DNA of 64,000 bases from CAVPKN01 sp964588495 (GTDB lineage: Bacteria > Chlamydiota > Chlamydiia > Chlamydiales > JAAKFR01). Made by a program: the position numbers and the translations under genes. Below, piece after piece: positions 25,916 through 34,418 of this stretch (its first letter is position 1; each line of letters starts with the position of its first letter). The notes under the pieces were generated by a model. It had not been told where the DNA came from. It ran no database searches and saw nothing but the letters and a program-made list of their open reading frames with translations. The stretch lies in contig CAZPPS010000003.1 in NCBI GenBank assembly GCA_964588495.1, positions 62,001-126,000 on the forward strand, written 5' to 3'.

Positions 25916-26005
25916 CCAGGATTAACGCCTCGATTATTTGTAATTGATATTTCTTTTATATCCTTCTTAGTCTTAAAGAATAATTATCGCTTATTTTATA
26001 ATTTC

Positions 26006-26075
26006 AAATCAAGATTTTTTTTATGTTTGATAAATAGAAAGTTTATCATTCATTAAGATGGCTTTATCTTGATTT
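26006..26075. promoter_or_regulatory. Nested inverted repeats in the euo-tsp intergenic region
   Basis: AAATCAAGAT (26006-26015) and its inverse ATCTTGATTT (26066-26075) enclose TGATAAA-TAGAAAG-TTTATCA (26028-26048). The whole 25914-26340 gap is very AT-rich and contains no gene I can support. It probably holds the divergent euo and tsp promoters and their control sites. Confidence 0.5.
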
Positions 26076-26246
26076 CCGTCTAAAACCAATTTTTGTGTAA
26101 TATTTTGATTAAGAATCAAATTGAAATCAACCTTTTTTGCGAAAATTTCATTTTTTATTAAGCTTAATATTTCCTTAATCGCTCATTTATCTTTCTTAAA
26201 CTGCCAATTGTTTTGATTACGGTTTGAAACCCCTTCAATCTCCACA

Positions 26247-26316
26247 AGTACATAGTCAACAAGTTTTGGCCCTTTTGGCGAGCATCAAAAGGACAAAAAC
26301 TTGTTGACTATGTACT
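26247..26316. repeat. Long inverted repeat upstream of tsp
   Basis: The 31-base arms (26247-26277 and 26286-26316; outer 21 bases AGTACATAGTCAACAAGTTTT identical apart from strand) enclose the 8-base loop GCGAGCAT; only three mismatches. No T run follows. It ends 54 bases before the preferred tsp start and would form a large hairpin if transcribed. Confidence 0.8.
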
Positions 26317-26369
26317 AGCCATAAAAGCTCTGAAAGACAATGATGAAAACACAAACGAAAGAGCATACA

Positions 26370-28280
26370 ATGTTTCAAAAATTCCTTATAGTACTTTTTT
26401 TTCTCATCCCTAGCCTTGACGCCGCAAAACTGCCTGAAATTTCTTCAAAGGATGCTATTGACACTCTACACCGTATTATGGAAGCGCATGTTTCATGCAA
26501 AGAACTCGATGCCCCTTTAATTAAAAGAGGATTGGAGCATTATCTCGACGAGCTCGATCCTACAAAAATCTATTTTCTGGAAAGCGAAATTACCAAGTGG
26601 CTCTCCCCCTCAGACGAGCTTTTAGAGGAGATCCGCGCCTGCATGGAAAAAGGAGATTTTTCCCATTTTGCAGCCATTCACGGCCAGATGATTGCTGCAA
26701 TTAAACGGCGCCAGGATCTTGAAAAAAAGCTCGAGAGCGCTCCCCTGCCGCAAGAAGTTTCTATTAGCGAATTCAAAGACCTTCCCTGGTCAAAAGATGT
26801 TGCTGAGCTCTCCAGCAGAATTTTAAAAATTCGGGCTCTACAGATATCGGCAGCTAAAAAGCTCGACGCCGATTCCCAGGAAAAAGCCCTGGCCCGGATT
26901 GCCAAACACCGTACTTCAAGAGAAGATGAGCTCTCAGCCAACACTAAAGACCAAGACAAGCTCATTCTGGCTCATGTTTTAAAGGCATTTGCCTCCTCTT
27001 TTGACGCCCATACCTCTTATTTTACACCAGGCGAGGCGGCTCAATTCATGATTCAGGTGCAGCAGCGTCTTTTTGGCATTGGAGCGCAGCTCAGAGATGA
27101 TCTCAATGGCTTTACCATTGTAAAAATCATTGAAGGAGGCCCCGCAAGCCGTAATACCGGTTTAAAAGTAAACGATCGGATTATCTCCATTAACTCAGAG
27201 CCTGTTGTGGGCCTGGATATCACCGAAGCTGTCGAGCTTATTCGGGGAGAAGAAGGGACACCAGTGATCCTTTCTGTACTACGAGCAGGAACGGGTGGAG
27301 AAGAAAAGCACGAAATTGAGATTATTCGGGGTGAAGTTGTCATTCAAGAGGCACGCCTGGAGTCAAAAATGATCCCTTTTGGCGATGGGGTGATCGCTCA
27401 TCTCTCCCTTCATGCCTTCTATCAGGATCCTCAACACTGTTCCTCTTCCGATCTCTATGAAGAGATTCGGAAAATCCAAAAAGATCAGCCCTTAAAAGGG
27501 GTTATTCTGGATCTACGCTACAATGCAGGGGGCGTTTTACCCCAAGCAGTCGCTGTCACTGGCCTGTTCATTACTAAAGGCATTGTCTGCTCGATCAAAG
27601 ATAATAATGGGACCATTGAACACTTAAGAGATATTGATGGCCGAGTTGCCTATGATGGGCCGTTAATTGTGTTAACCAGCAAAGCTTCTGCCTCTGCTTC
27701 AGAAATTGTCGCCCAAACCCTTCAGGACTACGGAAGAGCCATTATTGTGGGCGATGAACACACCTACGGCAAAGGAACTTTCCAAACCTTCACACTCGAC
27801 TCTTCAAACAGCGCAAAAGTGAATCCCAAAGGGGAATTTAAGGTCACTCGGGGCAAATATTACACCGTTTCAGGCAAAAGCCCCCAGCTTGTAGGAGTCA
27901 AACCTGACATTGTGGTCCCAGGAATGTATTCTGAGGCAGATATTGGAGAGCTTCATGCAAAGTACCCTCTTGAAAACGATTACATCAAAGAAAATTATAA
28001 TGATGATCTGGCCGATATTCCAGCAGTTCAAAGGGATCAAATCAGCTGGCTTTACCGTTTTAATCTTCAGCCGAAAATCAAAACATTTACACGCCACATA
28101 GCAACCCTTCAGAAAAATTCGGCTGCTCGTATTGCTCAGAGCCCTTTTTATCAACTTTTTCTCAACCAAATTAAAGAAGAGGAAGTTGAGGCTTCAAAAG
28201 TGGAACTGTTTACAAAAAATGATCCCCAACTGCATGAGTCAATTGACATCATGAAAGACTTGATCCTTCTCTTAAAGTAA
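26370..28280 (+). CDS. tsp: Tail-specific protease (S41 family, CT441-like)
   Basis: C-terminal processing serine protease, acting in the periplasm or secreted; in Chlamydia the homologue (CT441) is an effector-type protease. 636 residues from the ATG at 26370, which gives the signal peptide MFQKFLIVLFFLIPSLDAA; an ATG at 26340 would add ten polar residues. PDZ domain about residues 230-310 (GIGAQLRDDLNGFTIVKIIEGGPA), protease domain with TSKASASASEIVAQ (Ser nucleophile) near residue 445 and YGKGTFQ (catalytic Lys) near residue 475, then a C-terminal extension as in Prc. GAAAGAG is upstream. gltX follows after 17 bases. Confidence 0.92.
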   Translation: MFQKFLIVLFFLIPSLDAAKLPEISSKDAIDTLHRIMEAHVSCKELDAPLIKRGLEHYLDELDPTKIYFLESEITKWLSPSDELLEEIRACMEKGDFSHFAAIHGQMIAAIKRRQDLEKKLESAPLPQEVSISEFKDLPWSKDVAELSSRILKIRALQISAAKKLDADSQEKALARIAKHRTSREDELSANTKDQDKLILAHVLKAFASSFDAHTSYFTPGEAAQFMIQVQQRLFGIGAQLRDDLNGFTIVKIIEGGPASRNTGLKVNDRIISINSEPVVGLDITEAVELIRGEEGTPVILSVLRAGTGGEEKHEIEIIRGEVVIQEARLESKMIPFGDGVIAHLSLHAFYQDPQHCSSSDLYEEIRKIQKDQPLKGVILDLRYNAGGVLPQAVAVTGLFITKGIVCSIKDNNGTIEHLRDIDGRVAYDGPLIVLTSKASASASEIVAQTLQDYGRAIIVGDEHTYGKGTFQTFTLDSSNSAKVNPKGEFKVTRGKYYTVSGKSPQLVGVKPDIVVPGMYSEADIGELHAKYPLENDYIKENYNDDLADIPAVQRDQISWLYRFNLQPKIKTFTRHIATLQKNSAARIAQSPFYQLFLNQIKEEEVEASKVELFTKNDPQLHESIDIMKDLILLLK

Positions 28281-28289
28281 TGGTATAAT
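28260..28289 (+). promoter_or_regulatory. gltX promoter inside the tsp 3' end
   Basis: TTGATC (28260-28265), 18 bases, TATAAT (28284-28289). The gltX ATG begins only 8 bases after this -10, so a transcript from here would be nearly leaderless. Confidence 0.55.
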
Positions 28290-28297
28290 CTCACGCT

Positions 28298-29815
28298 ATG
28301 AATAATGTCCGTGTACGTATTGCTCCCTCTCCAACTGGCGATCCTCATGTAGGAACTGCCTATATCGCCCTCTTTAATCTCATTTTTGCCAAGAGATTTG
28401 GGGGAAAATTCATTCTGCGCATCGAAGATACAGATCGGACACGGTCGCGCCCTGAATATGAGACCAATATCTATGAAGCTCTTAGATGGTGTGGCATCCA
28501 GTGGGATGAAGGACCAGACATTGGGGGACCTTTCGCCCCTTATAGACAATCAGAGAGAAGTGACATCTACAAGAAGTATGCTTACGAGCTTTTGGAAAAA
28601 GGGGAAGCTTACAAGTGCTTTGCGACAGCAGAAGAGCTCGCTGAGATGCGCGAATTGGGCGCTAAATCGGGCGTGCGGGGTGGCTATGACAGAAGATACC
28701 GCAATTTAAGCCCTGATGAGGTTAAAAGAAGAGAAGCTGCGGGCGAGCTTTATACAATCCGTCTCAAAGTCCCTCTCACAGGCGAGTGCCAGTTCGAAGA
28801 TGCCATTAAAGGGCGTATTACATTCCCGTGGGCAGACATTGACGACCAGGTTTTACTCAAATCAGACGGCTTCCCGACTTATCACCTTGCCAACGTCGTC
28901 GATGACCATTTAATGGGAATTACTCACGTGATCCGAGGCGATGAGTGGATCAGCTCAACTCCTAAACATATCCGCCTTTATGAGGCTTTTGGCTGGACAG
29001 CCCCTGAGTTTTACCACATGCCCCTCCTTTTAGGAATGGATGGAAAAAAACTCTCGAAAAGACGGAATCCTACCTCGATCTTCTACTATAGAGATAGCGG
29101 CTATCTATCTGAGGCTCTTTTGAACTTCTTGACCCTTATGGGTTACAGCATGGTGGGAGATAAAGAAATCTACTCTCTCGACGAGATCATTAAGGAATTT
29201 GACCCTAAAAGAATTGGCCTCTCTGGAGCTGTTTTTGACACCACCAAGCTCGATTGGCTCAATCAGCAATACTTGATCAACCATGTCCCCCAAGAGAAGC
29301 TTTGGGAGCGGATCAAAGCGTGGGGCTTCAATGATACCTTTATGAATACCCTCATGCCCCTTGTTTCTACGAGAATCAAGACTTTTGGGGAATTTATCGA
29401 GCTTTGCCAGTTTTTCTTCATCAACCATCTCGATTACACACAAGAGCTTTTGACCCCCAAAGGGACGACTCCTGAACAATCGGCTACCCTTCTTCAAACC
29501 TTAATCTGGGCCCTCGAAGAAAAAGAGGACTGGAGCAGCAAGGCCTTTGAAGAGAGTTCCCATGAAGTGGCAACTTCTTTCAATATTAACTACAAAAAGG
29601 TGCTGATTCCCCTCCTTTATGCCGTTATTACGGGCAAAAAGCAGGGACCTCCGCTCTTTGACTCTGTCCAGCTCCTCGGCAAAGACAGGGCAAGAGCACG
29701 CCTTTTGAATGCCATTAACTTCCTCGGCGGCATTTCCAACAAGCGACTGGCTTCCCTTAAAGATCAGTGGCAGAAGAAGGAAAACCTGGCTGCTCTAATG
29801 GCACATTCCGCGTAG
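28298..29815 (+). CDS. gltX: Glutamate--tRNA ligase
   Basis: Class I synthetase charging tRNA-Glu (and possibly tRNA-Gln in organisms using the amidotransferase route). 505 residues. APSPTGDPHVGTAY (HIGH motif) is at residues 7-20, RIEDTDRTRS near 41, and GKKLSKRRNPTS (KMSKS) near 248. No ribosome-binding site is seen before the ATG; see the promoter note. Chlamydia has gltX directly next to euo and the omc genes, as here. Confidence 0.96.
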   Translation: MNNVRVRIAPSPTGDPHVGTAYIALFNLIFAKRFGGKFILRIEDTDRTRSRPEYETNIYEALRWCGIQWDEGPDIGGPFAPYRQSERSDIYKKYAYELLEKGEAYKCFATAEELAEMRELGAKSGVRGGYDRRYRNLSPDEVKRREAAGELYTIRLKVPLTGECQFEDAIKGRITFPWADIDDQVLLKSDGFPTYHLANVVDDHLMGITHVIRGDEWISSTPKHIRLYEAFGWTAPEFYHMPLLLGMDGKKLSKRRNPTSIFYYRDSGYLSEALLNFLTLMGYSMVGDKEIYSLDEIIKEFDPKRIGLSGAVFDTTKLDWLNQQYLINHVPQEKLWERIKAWGFNDTFMNTLMPLVSTRIKTFGEFIELCQFFFINHLDYTQELLTPKGTTPEQSATLLQTLIWALEEKEDWSSKAFEESSHEVATSFNINYKKVLIPLLYAVITGKKQGPPLFDSVQLLGKDRARARLLNAINFLGGISNKRLASLKDQWQKKENLAALMAHSA

Positions 29816-29967
29816 TTTTTTCGGCTAGGATGTAATCGTATTGTCTATGGCGGCAACAGCAGCCGCTAGCTAGACCTATAATAAGCAAAAAATATACTAG
29901 TTTCATAATTACTATTCTCAATAAAAGACTATTTATTTCAATTAATATTTATTTAACACTCAAAATA

Positions 29968-29996
29968 TTGAAACTAAACTAATAATATGTTATAAT
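29968..29996 (+). promoter_or_regulatory. Promoter of the gene at 30023 with extended -10
   Basis: TTGAAA (29968-29973), 17 bases, TATAAT (29991-29996) preceded by TGT, giving TGTTATAAT. The 207-base gap after gltX is otherwise AT-rich and empty. Confidence 0.78.
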
Positions 29997-30022
29997 TTTT
30001 TTATATTAATTTTTGAGGGTCT

Positions 30023-31261
30023 ATGACAAGTTCAACTAATAATACATTTGAAAACCGTGTCAATGAGCTGGCTGATCGTGGTTTGCAGCAGGCTGGCAAG
30101 CCAAAGATTACCCACGCGGGCACACGGGAAACATATACCTATGTCAAGGATGGTGGGGATTTTGGCAAAATGGGTGCAATTCTACCGATCATAGGGAATG
30201 GTTTGGCCTATGCGGCGACAGCGGCTGTCGGATCGAAGAAAGCAGAGGGCTTTAAGGAAGCTACCAACAAAGCAGTTACAGAATTCAAAAACAATCCAGA
30301 AATTGTTGGGCCGCGTCTTGTATCCACGGTCGCAACTGTTGCCACTGTCATCGGCGCTCCCTATTTGCTTGCCTCACAAAAAGTGCGCGATGAGACGGTC
30401 AATAACATGCTTCACGGTCAGATTACACGAGAGGTTTCCCGCAAGATTGAAAAGACTAAGGACGAGCTGAAAAAAGAACACGCAAAGGACACAAAAGCGC
30501 GTGGGTTTGATTGCCAAGACTCCAAAAAAATGACGGCTTTCGTTAAACAGCGCGCTCATGCAAAAGATTCGAGAGTACGTGAAATCAAGGACCACATTGT
30601 GTTTGTCGGAAAAGATTACATTGTCGTGGTCCCTAATGGCAATTTCGAAGAGCATGAGAAGGTTTTTTTATATAAAGGTCCCTTCTTTTCAGAGTCTGGC
30701 GAGTACCTAACAGAAGATGTAGGAAGGTTACGGGCTATTAACGCATTTTTAACGGGACGCACAGAAATTGTTGAGGGCATTGAGAAAAAAGCGGAAGAGA
30801 TCGCTCTCAAGGTCAAGGGAGAAAAACCTGAAAATCTTTCTGAGGCTGAGAGTAAAAAATGGGATAAACAAGCTGAAGAGCTTAAAAAACAAATTGTCAG
30901 GAACCTAAGCGCGAAAGAAATTCGTATCTCTGTCAAATACGGTTACTGGCGTATTGCCTCGGATGATCCGACCAACCCTGATCTGTATCAAAACATTACA
31001 GGTGTGTTTAAGGATGAAACAATTAAAGAGTTTGATGTTCTTTATAACAGAAACTTGTCCGAGCACAAAAAGAAGCTGGAAGGAAACGATTTCAAACCTC
31101 CGAAGCTCACTAATGACTTATTTAACGGCTTCAAAAGTTCATTAAATAGTGACAATGAAGACGACGATGGAAAGAAAACAGTACTTAGTGACAACCTCGA
31201 AAGCTTCAATTCAGGCAATAGCAACAACAGTAACTACAAATCGGAATATACCAGTCTTTAA
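30023..31261 (+). CDS. Hypothetical protein with paired N-terminal hydrophobic segments, possible inclusion protein
   Basis: 412 residues, family not recognised. Two moderately hydrophobic segments, about residues 51-72 (GAILPIIGNGLAYAATAAVG) and 94-115 (RLVSTVATVATVIGAPYLLA), could form an Inc-like hairpin, though they are 20 residues apart. The rest is charged, with Lys/Glu-rich helices (residues 130-160 and 250-295, coiled-coil-like) and an Asp/Ser/Asn-rich tail. No signal peptide. Strong own promoter and GAGGG before the ATG. The stop overlaps the converging aminotransferase by four bases. An effector is plausible but unproved. Confidence 0.72.
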   Translation: MTSSTNNTFENRVNELADRGLQQAGKPKITHAGTRETYTYVKDGGDFGKMGAILPIIGNGLAYAATAAVGSKKAEGFKEATNKAVTEFKNNPEIVGPRLVSTVATVATVIGAPYLLASQKVRDETVNNMLHGQITREVSRKIEKTKDELKKEHAKDTKARGFDCQDSKKMTAFVKQRAHAKDSRVREIKDHIVFVGKDYIVVVPNGNFEEHEKVFLYKGPFFSESGEYLTEDVGRLRAINAFLTGRTEIVEGIEKKAEEIALKVKGEKPENLSEAESKKWDKQAEELKKQIVRNLSAKEIRISVKYGYWRIASDDPTNPDLYQNITGVFKDETIKEFDVLYNRNLSEHKKKLEGNDFKPPKLTNDLFNGFKSSLNSDNEDDDGKKTVLSDNLESFNSGNSNNSNYKSEYTSL

Positions 31262-32106
31262 TTGATTTCCAAAGCCGTAGCGGCCCCTGCCGCTACGCTC
31301 CTTTTCTCATAACCATTTATAAAAAGAGTTTCCAGAGTCTGATTGCGTTTGAAGGGTGTAGTCCCTATTTGAACGATCGGGCGCACCCCATGCATAGTGT
31401 TGGTGCGGAAATAGGCCGCATCTTGTGGTAGTTCTTTATGTTTGAATTTCACGTAGGCGATCTCAAACCCAAGCTCTTGTGCCAATTTAACAATAGTCGT
31501 GATGGTTACGCCAAAATAGAGAGGAAGGCTTGGGTCTGGGGTCATGAAAGTTTTATCTTTTACCCAGAAAAGATTTCCGAAAGCCGCCTCTAAAAGAATC
31601 CCCGTTTCAGTTTGCGTGATGCAATCATCAACTCCCCTTTTATATGCCTCTTCCATGACGTAATAACGGTTGAGGTGGGCCAGGCTTTTGAAAGAAGCAT
31701 GGCAACAGCTAAAAGGGATAGGGAACAACTCCATTTTGAGAGGCGCAAATGGCTTTAATGTAAATGGATGGAGCATCATTAAGAGTCTTCCTGTTCTCGT
31801 AGGAAGACGCATTTCAGAACTATCGCCTCCTGTCACAAAGATCCTGAGCCTCCAGATTCCTTCGTAGGCTTTATTTTGGTGGATGAGCTCTTCGATGATA
31901 GTGGCGCTCAAGGGAGGACAAGTTAGATTAAATTGGAGGCATTGTCGCGTGAGTTGCTCAAGATGTGCTTCTAAAAAAAGGAGCTCCCCGTCTTTGACTT
32001 GGATGGTAGCGTAGGCTCCATCCCCAAACTGAAACCCCCTATCAGTGATAGGGATTCTAGCTTCTTCTTGCGGAAGGAATTGGTTCTCAAAGTAAACAAT
32101 ACTCAT
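31258..32106 (-). CDS. Class IV PLP-dependent aminotransferase / aminodeoxychorismate lyase-like
   Basis: 282-residue fold-type IV PLP enzyme, the family of D-alanine aminotransferase, branched-chain aminotransferase and PabC. ITDRGFQFGDGAY (residues 20-32), R88 in WRLRIFVTGG, the PLP lysine K140 in FKSLAHLNRYYV, and GILLEAAFGNLFWV (the E..NLF cofactor motif, about residue 170) are visible. The motifs do not decide the substrate. D-amino acid supply for peptidoglycan, p-aminobenzoate or branched-chain amino acids are the options. No neighbour resolves it. Confidence 0.85.
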   Translation of the reverse strand: MSIVYFENQFLPQEEARIPITDRGFQFGDGAYATIQVKDGELLFLEAHLEQLTRQCLQFNLTCPPLSATIIEELIHQNKAYEGIWRLRIFVTGGDSSEMRLPTRTGRLLMMLHPFTLKPFAPLKMELFPIPFSCCHASFKSLAHLNRYYVMEEAYKRGVDDCITQTETGILLEAAFGNLFWVKDKTFMTPDPSLPLYFGVTITTIVKLAQELGFEIAYVKFKHKELPQDAAYFRTNTMHGVRPIVQIGTTPFKRNQTLETLFINGYEKRSVAAGAATALEIN

Positions 32107-32120
32107 ACTTTCGTGTAATT

Positions 32121-32327
32121 AAACACAAAGACACAAAGGCACAAAGAGAAAAAGAAAAATAATCCTATCTCTGTGTTCTCTGCGTTCTCCGTGGTTTTTT
32201 TAATTTGCCGTACACACTTTTATTCAATAACTTGCGGGACATTTATTAAACCACAGAGCACACAGAGAACACAGAGAAAAGAAACACCCTCTCTTTGTGC
32301 CCTTTGTGTCTTCGTGCCCTTTGTGTT
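32121..32327. repeat. Intergenic inverted repeat family H (ACACAAAGGCACAAAGAG)
   Basis: AAACACAAAGACACAAAGGC at the left and CCTTTGTGTCTTCGTGCCCT at the right are inverted copies; inside, TCTCTGTGTTCTCTGCG pairs with CACAGAGAACACAGAGA. It fills the gap between the aminotransferase start and the yebC stop. A second copy at 39409-39797 is interrupted by a family E element. Confidence 0.8.
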
Positions 32328-32359
32328 GCATTCCTCGCAGATTCAACACAACCAACCTG

Positions 32360-33076
32360 TTAGATATCCATATTATGGTAGACGGCGTCGACATCGTCGA
32401 GATCCTCCAGCCACTCAATCAAAGCCATATTCGACTGCTGGTCCTCTTCATTACAAGCAACTAGCGTCTTGGGGATCATCTCGATCAAAGCCTCTTTTGT
32501 CTCCCATTTCCCATTTTCCAGCCCTTCTTTGACAGCAAAGAGCTCCGTTGGATCGGTTGTGATCATGAAAGCTTCGTCGGCAACTTCAAAATCTTCAGCC
32601 CCTGATTCGATTGCAGCATTAAAGAGTTTTTCTTCATCCTGCCCCTTTTTTTCAATCTGGATGACCCCTTTTCGATCAAAATTGAAAGCAACTGAGCCTG
32701 GACTTGCAATCGAGCCACCCCGTTTATTGGTCGCAATTCTCATATCCGAGGCTGCCCGGTTTTTGTTATCGGTCATCACTTCGATAATCAAACCGACCCC
32801 TCCAAAACCATACATTTCGTAGGTGATCGATTCATAGTTGGCCTGTGAATCGCTCGAAGCCTTTTTGATGTTTCTATCGATATTATCACTTGGGAAATTG
32901 ACCGATTTGGCTTTATCGATGGCAAGGCGGAGGCGGGGATTGCTTTTAGGGTCGGGCCCCCCTGTTTTGACAGCGCTGATGATCTCTTTAGCTACACGGG
33001 AAAACATTTTCCCCTTGAGCTTGTCAGAGCGCTCTTTCCGGTGTTTTATATTTGCCCACTTACTATGTCCAGCCAT
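32360..33076 (-). CDS. yebC: YebC/PmpR-type transcription factor
   Basis: Conserved 238-residue protein of the YebC family, DNA-binding regulator in some bacteria and recently tied to ribosome stalling relief. MAGHSKWANIKHRKE at the N terminus, NFPSDNIDRNIKK and YEMYGFGGVGLIIE are the family marks. I start at 33076 because all homologues begin MAGHSKW; an open frame upstream overlaps the SprT gene. It overlaps that gene's end by 14 bases. Chlamydia has yebC next to the GNAT gene and prfB, as here. Confidence 0.95.
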   Translation of the reverse strand: MAGHSKWANIKHRKERSDKLKGKMFSRVAKEIISAVKTGGPDPKSNPRLRLAIDKAKSVNFPSDNIDRNIKKASSDSQANYESITYEMYGFGGVGLIIEVMTDNKNRAASDMRIATNKRGGSIASPGSVAFNFDRKGVIQIEKKGQDEEKLFNAAIESGAEDFEVADEAFMITTDPTELFAVKEGLENGKWETKEALIEMIPKTLVACNEEDQQSNMALIEWLEDLDDVDAVYHNMDI

Positions 33077-33746
33077 ACTTGAATAATGTTTGTTTGTTAG
33101 TTTTTTCCCACACGGTGGCGGCTTTATAATGTTCAAAGTCCCGTTCTTTTGCCTTGAAGTCTGCGCTATGGAAGCAAAATCTGCCACGCGTATCGACACT
33201 TCCAGGAACAACACTGTGGACCATTTCGTGATAAATCACAAAATTCACAAAATAGTCAGGAAAGAAGGGATCATCCAGCATACGATGAATTTTGATAAGA
33301 CGCAAGCCTGCAACATACTGCCCAAAGGTGATCCGGGTGCGGGTTTTCCGTCTGCTAGAGCTGCCATACCAGGTGATAGAAAGGTCAAGCTCGTTGTTAA
33401 AATATTGCTTATTGATTGCGTGGTAACTTTCAAGGAGATTGTAATGGTGGCCCACGGTTTGGAGCTTTTTAGGGTTGACGAGGTGTGTATAGTCAGCGTC
33501 TGCCAAAGAATCTTGAATAAATTTGCGTAGAATTGTCACCTCTTTGCGAGTCCCCCGCACATAATGGGCAATCGCTGAGATGACAGGATCAGGGGCTGTC
33601 AAAAACATTTTGTGAACAGAAAGTCTGACAAAAAAGCGGTTTCTTTCGAGAAGATTGAGCATCGTCGAACGGTTTTCGTTGACCTGGATCTCTAGATGGG
33701 TGTTGAGGTGGGCGGAGAGGCGGATTTTAAACTCTTCTACAGACAC
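33063..33746 (-). CDS. SprT-like zinc metalloprotease domain protein
   Basis: 227 residues of the SprT/Spartan-type fold. YHEMVHSVVPG (HExxH, about residue 170) and the downstream HSADFKAKERDF supply zinc ligands; LDLSITWYGSSSRRKTRTRITFGQY is the beta region before it. No signal peptide, so it is cytosolic. In eukaryotes the family cuts DNA-protein crosslinks; the bacterial role is uncertain. It overlaps yebC by 14 bases, and a long palindrome (33755-33882) lies directly upstream of its start. Confidence 0.82.
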   Translation of the reverse strand: MSVEEFKIRLSAHLNTHLEIQVNENRSTMLNLLERNRFFVRLSVHKMFLTAPDPVISAIAHYVRGTRKEVTILRKFIQDSLADADYTHLVNPKKLQTVGHHYNLLESYHAINKQYFNNELDLSITWYGSSSRRKTRTRITFGQYVAGLRLIKIHRMLDDPFFPDYFVNFVIYHEMVHSVVPGSVDTRGRFCFHSADFKAKERDFEHYKAATVWEKTNKQTLFKYGWT

Positions 33747-33754
33747 GAAAAACT

Positions 33755-33882
33755 CCGTGCGTGACCGTGACCGAGTCCGTGACCGTGACCGAACCGTGCC
33801 TCCGTTCTATTTGAGATTTTCTCCAGGGTACACGATAACACGGTTCGGGCACGGTCACGGACTCGGTCACGGTCACGCACGG
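33755..33882. repeat. Long palindrome of hexamer repeats (GTGACC), family G-like
   Basis: The arms are 44 bases each (33755-33798 and 33839-33882) and match at 43 positions; they are built of repeated GTGACC units such as CCGTGCGTGACCGTGACCGA. The 40-base interior is unrelated. It fills the gap between the SprT start and the GNAT stop. Confidence 0.85.
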
Positions 33883-33885
33883 TTT

Positions 33886-34410
33886 TCAAAGGATGCGCTC
33901 CATAACCACCTTCCCAATATACTCCCCATTCTCCTTCATGAAGTGTTTCTGATAACCCACTTCTACGAAGCCAAAACGTTGATACAAGGAAATCGCCGGA
34001 TTGCCCTCATAAACTTCTAAATAGACAACTTCAATTCCAAAATAAGATTTTGCCAAATGGAGAAGATTATTGATCAAAAGGGTTCCCACACCTTTATTTC
34101 GGGCCTCTTTGCTCACGATAATAGAAAGAAGACACTGGTGAGCCAGTTTGCGATAGGGCATCAGACAAAGAGTTGCAATTCCCGCTGGTTTACCATGAAT
34201 TGTGGCGGTCAAGCTGCTCTTGTATTTGCTAAAGCCAATCCAGTGTTTGACCGAGTCTTCCACTTCAGGGGGGTCTTGCATCGGAAAACCACGCAAAATC
34301 CCCGGTTCTTGCAGCCACTCTCTCAGTGGATCGATATCTTCTGCAATCGTGTAACGCAACTCGAGCCCTTCAATTTGCGGGAGCTCATCTTTTTGTTCTT
34401 CTTCTGACAT
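33886..34410 (-). CDS. GNAT family N-acetyltransferase
   Basis: 174-residue acetyltransferase of the RimI/RimL type. IVSKEARNKGVGTLLINNLLHLA (about residues 95-117) is the acetyl-CoA pyrophosphate loop, and NPAISLYQRFGFVEVG (about 140-155) the closing motif. Cytosolic. It lies eight bases downstream of prfB in the same direction, matching Chlamydia's gene order. Substrate not deducible. Confidence 0.88.
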   Translation of the reverse strand: MSEEEQKDELPQIEGLELRYTIAEDIDPLREWLQEPGILRGFPMQDPPEVEDSVKHWIGFSKYKSSLTATIHGKPAGIATLCLMPYRKLAHQCLLSIIVSKEARNKGVGTLLINNLLHLAKSYFGIEVVYLEVYEGNPAISLYQRFGFVEVGYQKHFMKENGEYIGKVVMERIL

Positions 34411-34418
34411 AAACTTCC

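Noticed and set aside
29820..29890. Possible tRNA or small RNA after gltX (CGGCAACAGCAGCCGCTAGC).
   Set aside because: No cloverleaf or terminator hairpin could be drawn.
31640..31700. Possible loss of the PLP lysine in the class IV aminotransferase, because the motif KxLN seemed to read AHLN.
   Set aside because: An ungapped alignment to the D-alanine aminotransferase segment KSLNLLPNVLAKQEA places K140 of FKSLAHLNRYYVMEEA exactly on the lysine, so it is conserved.
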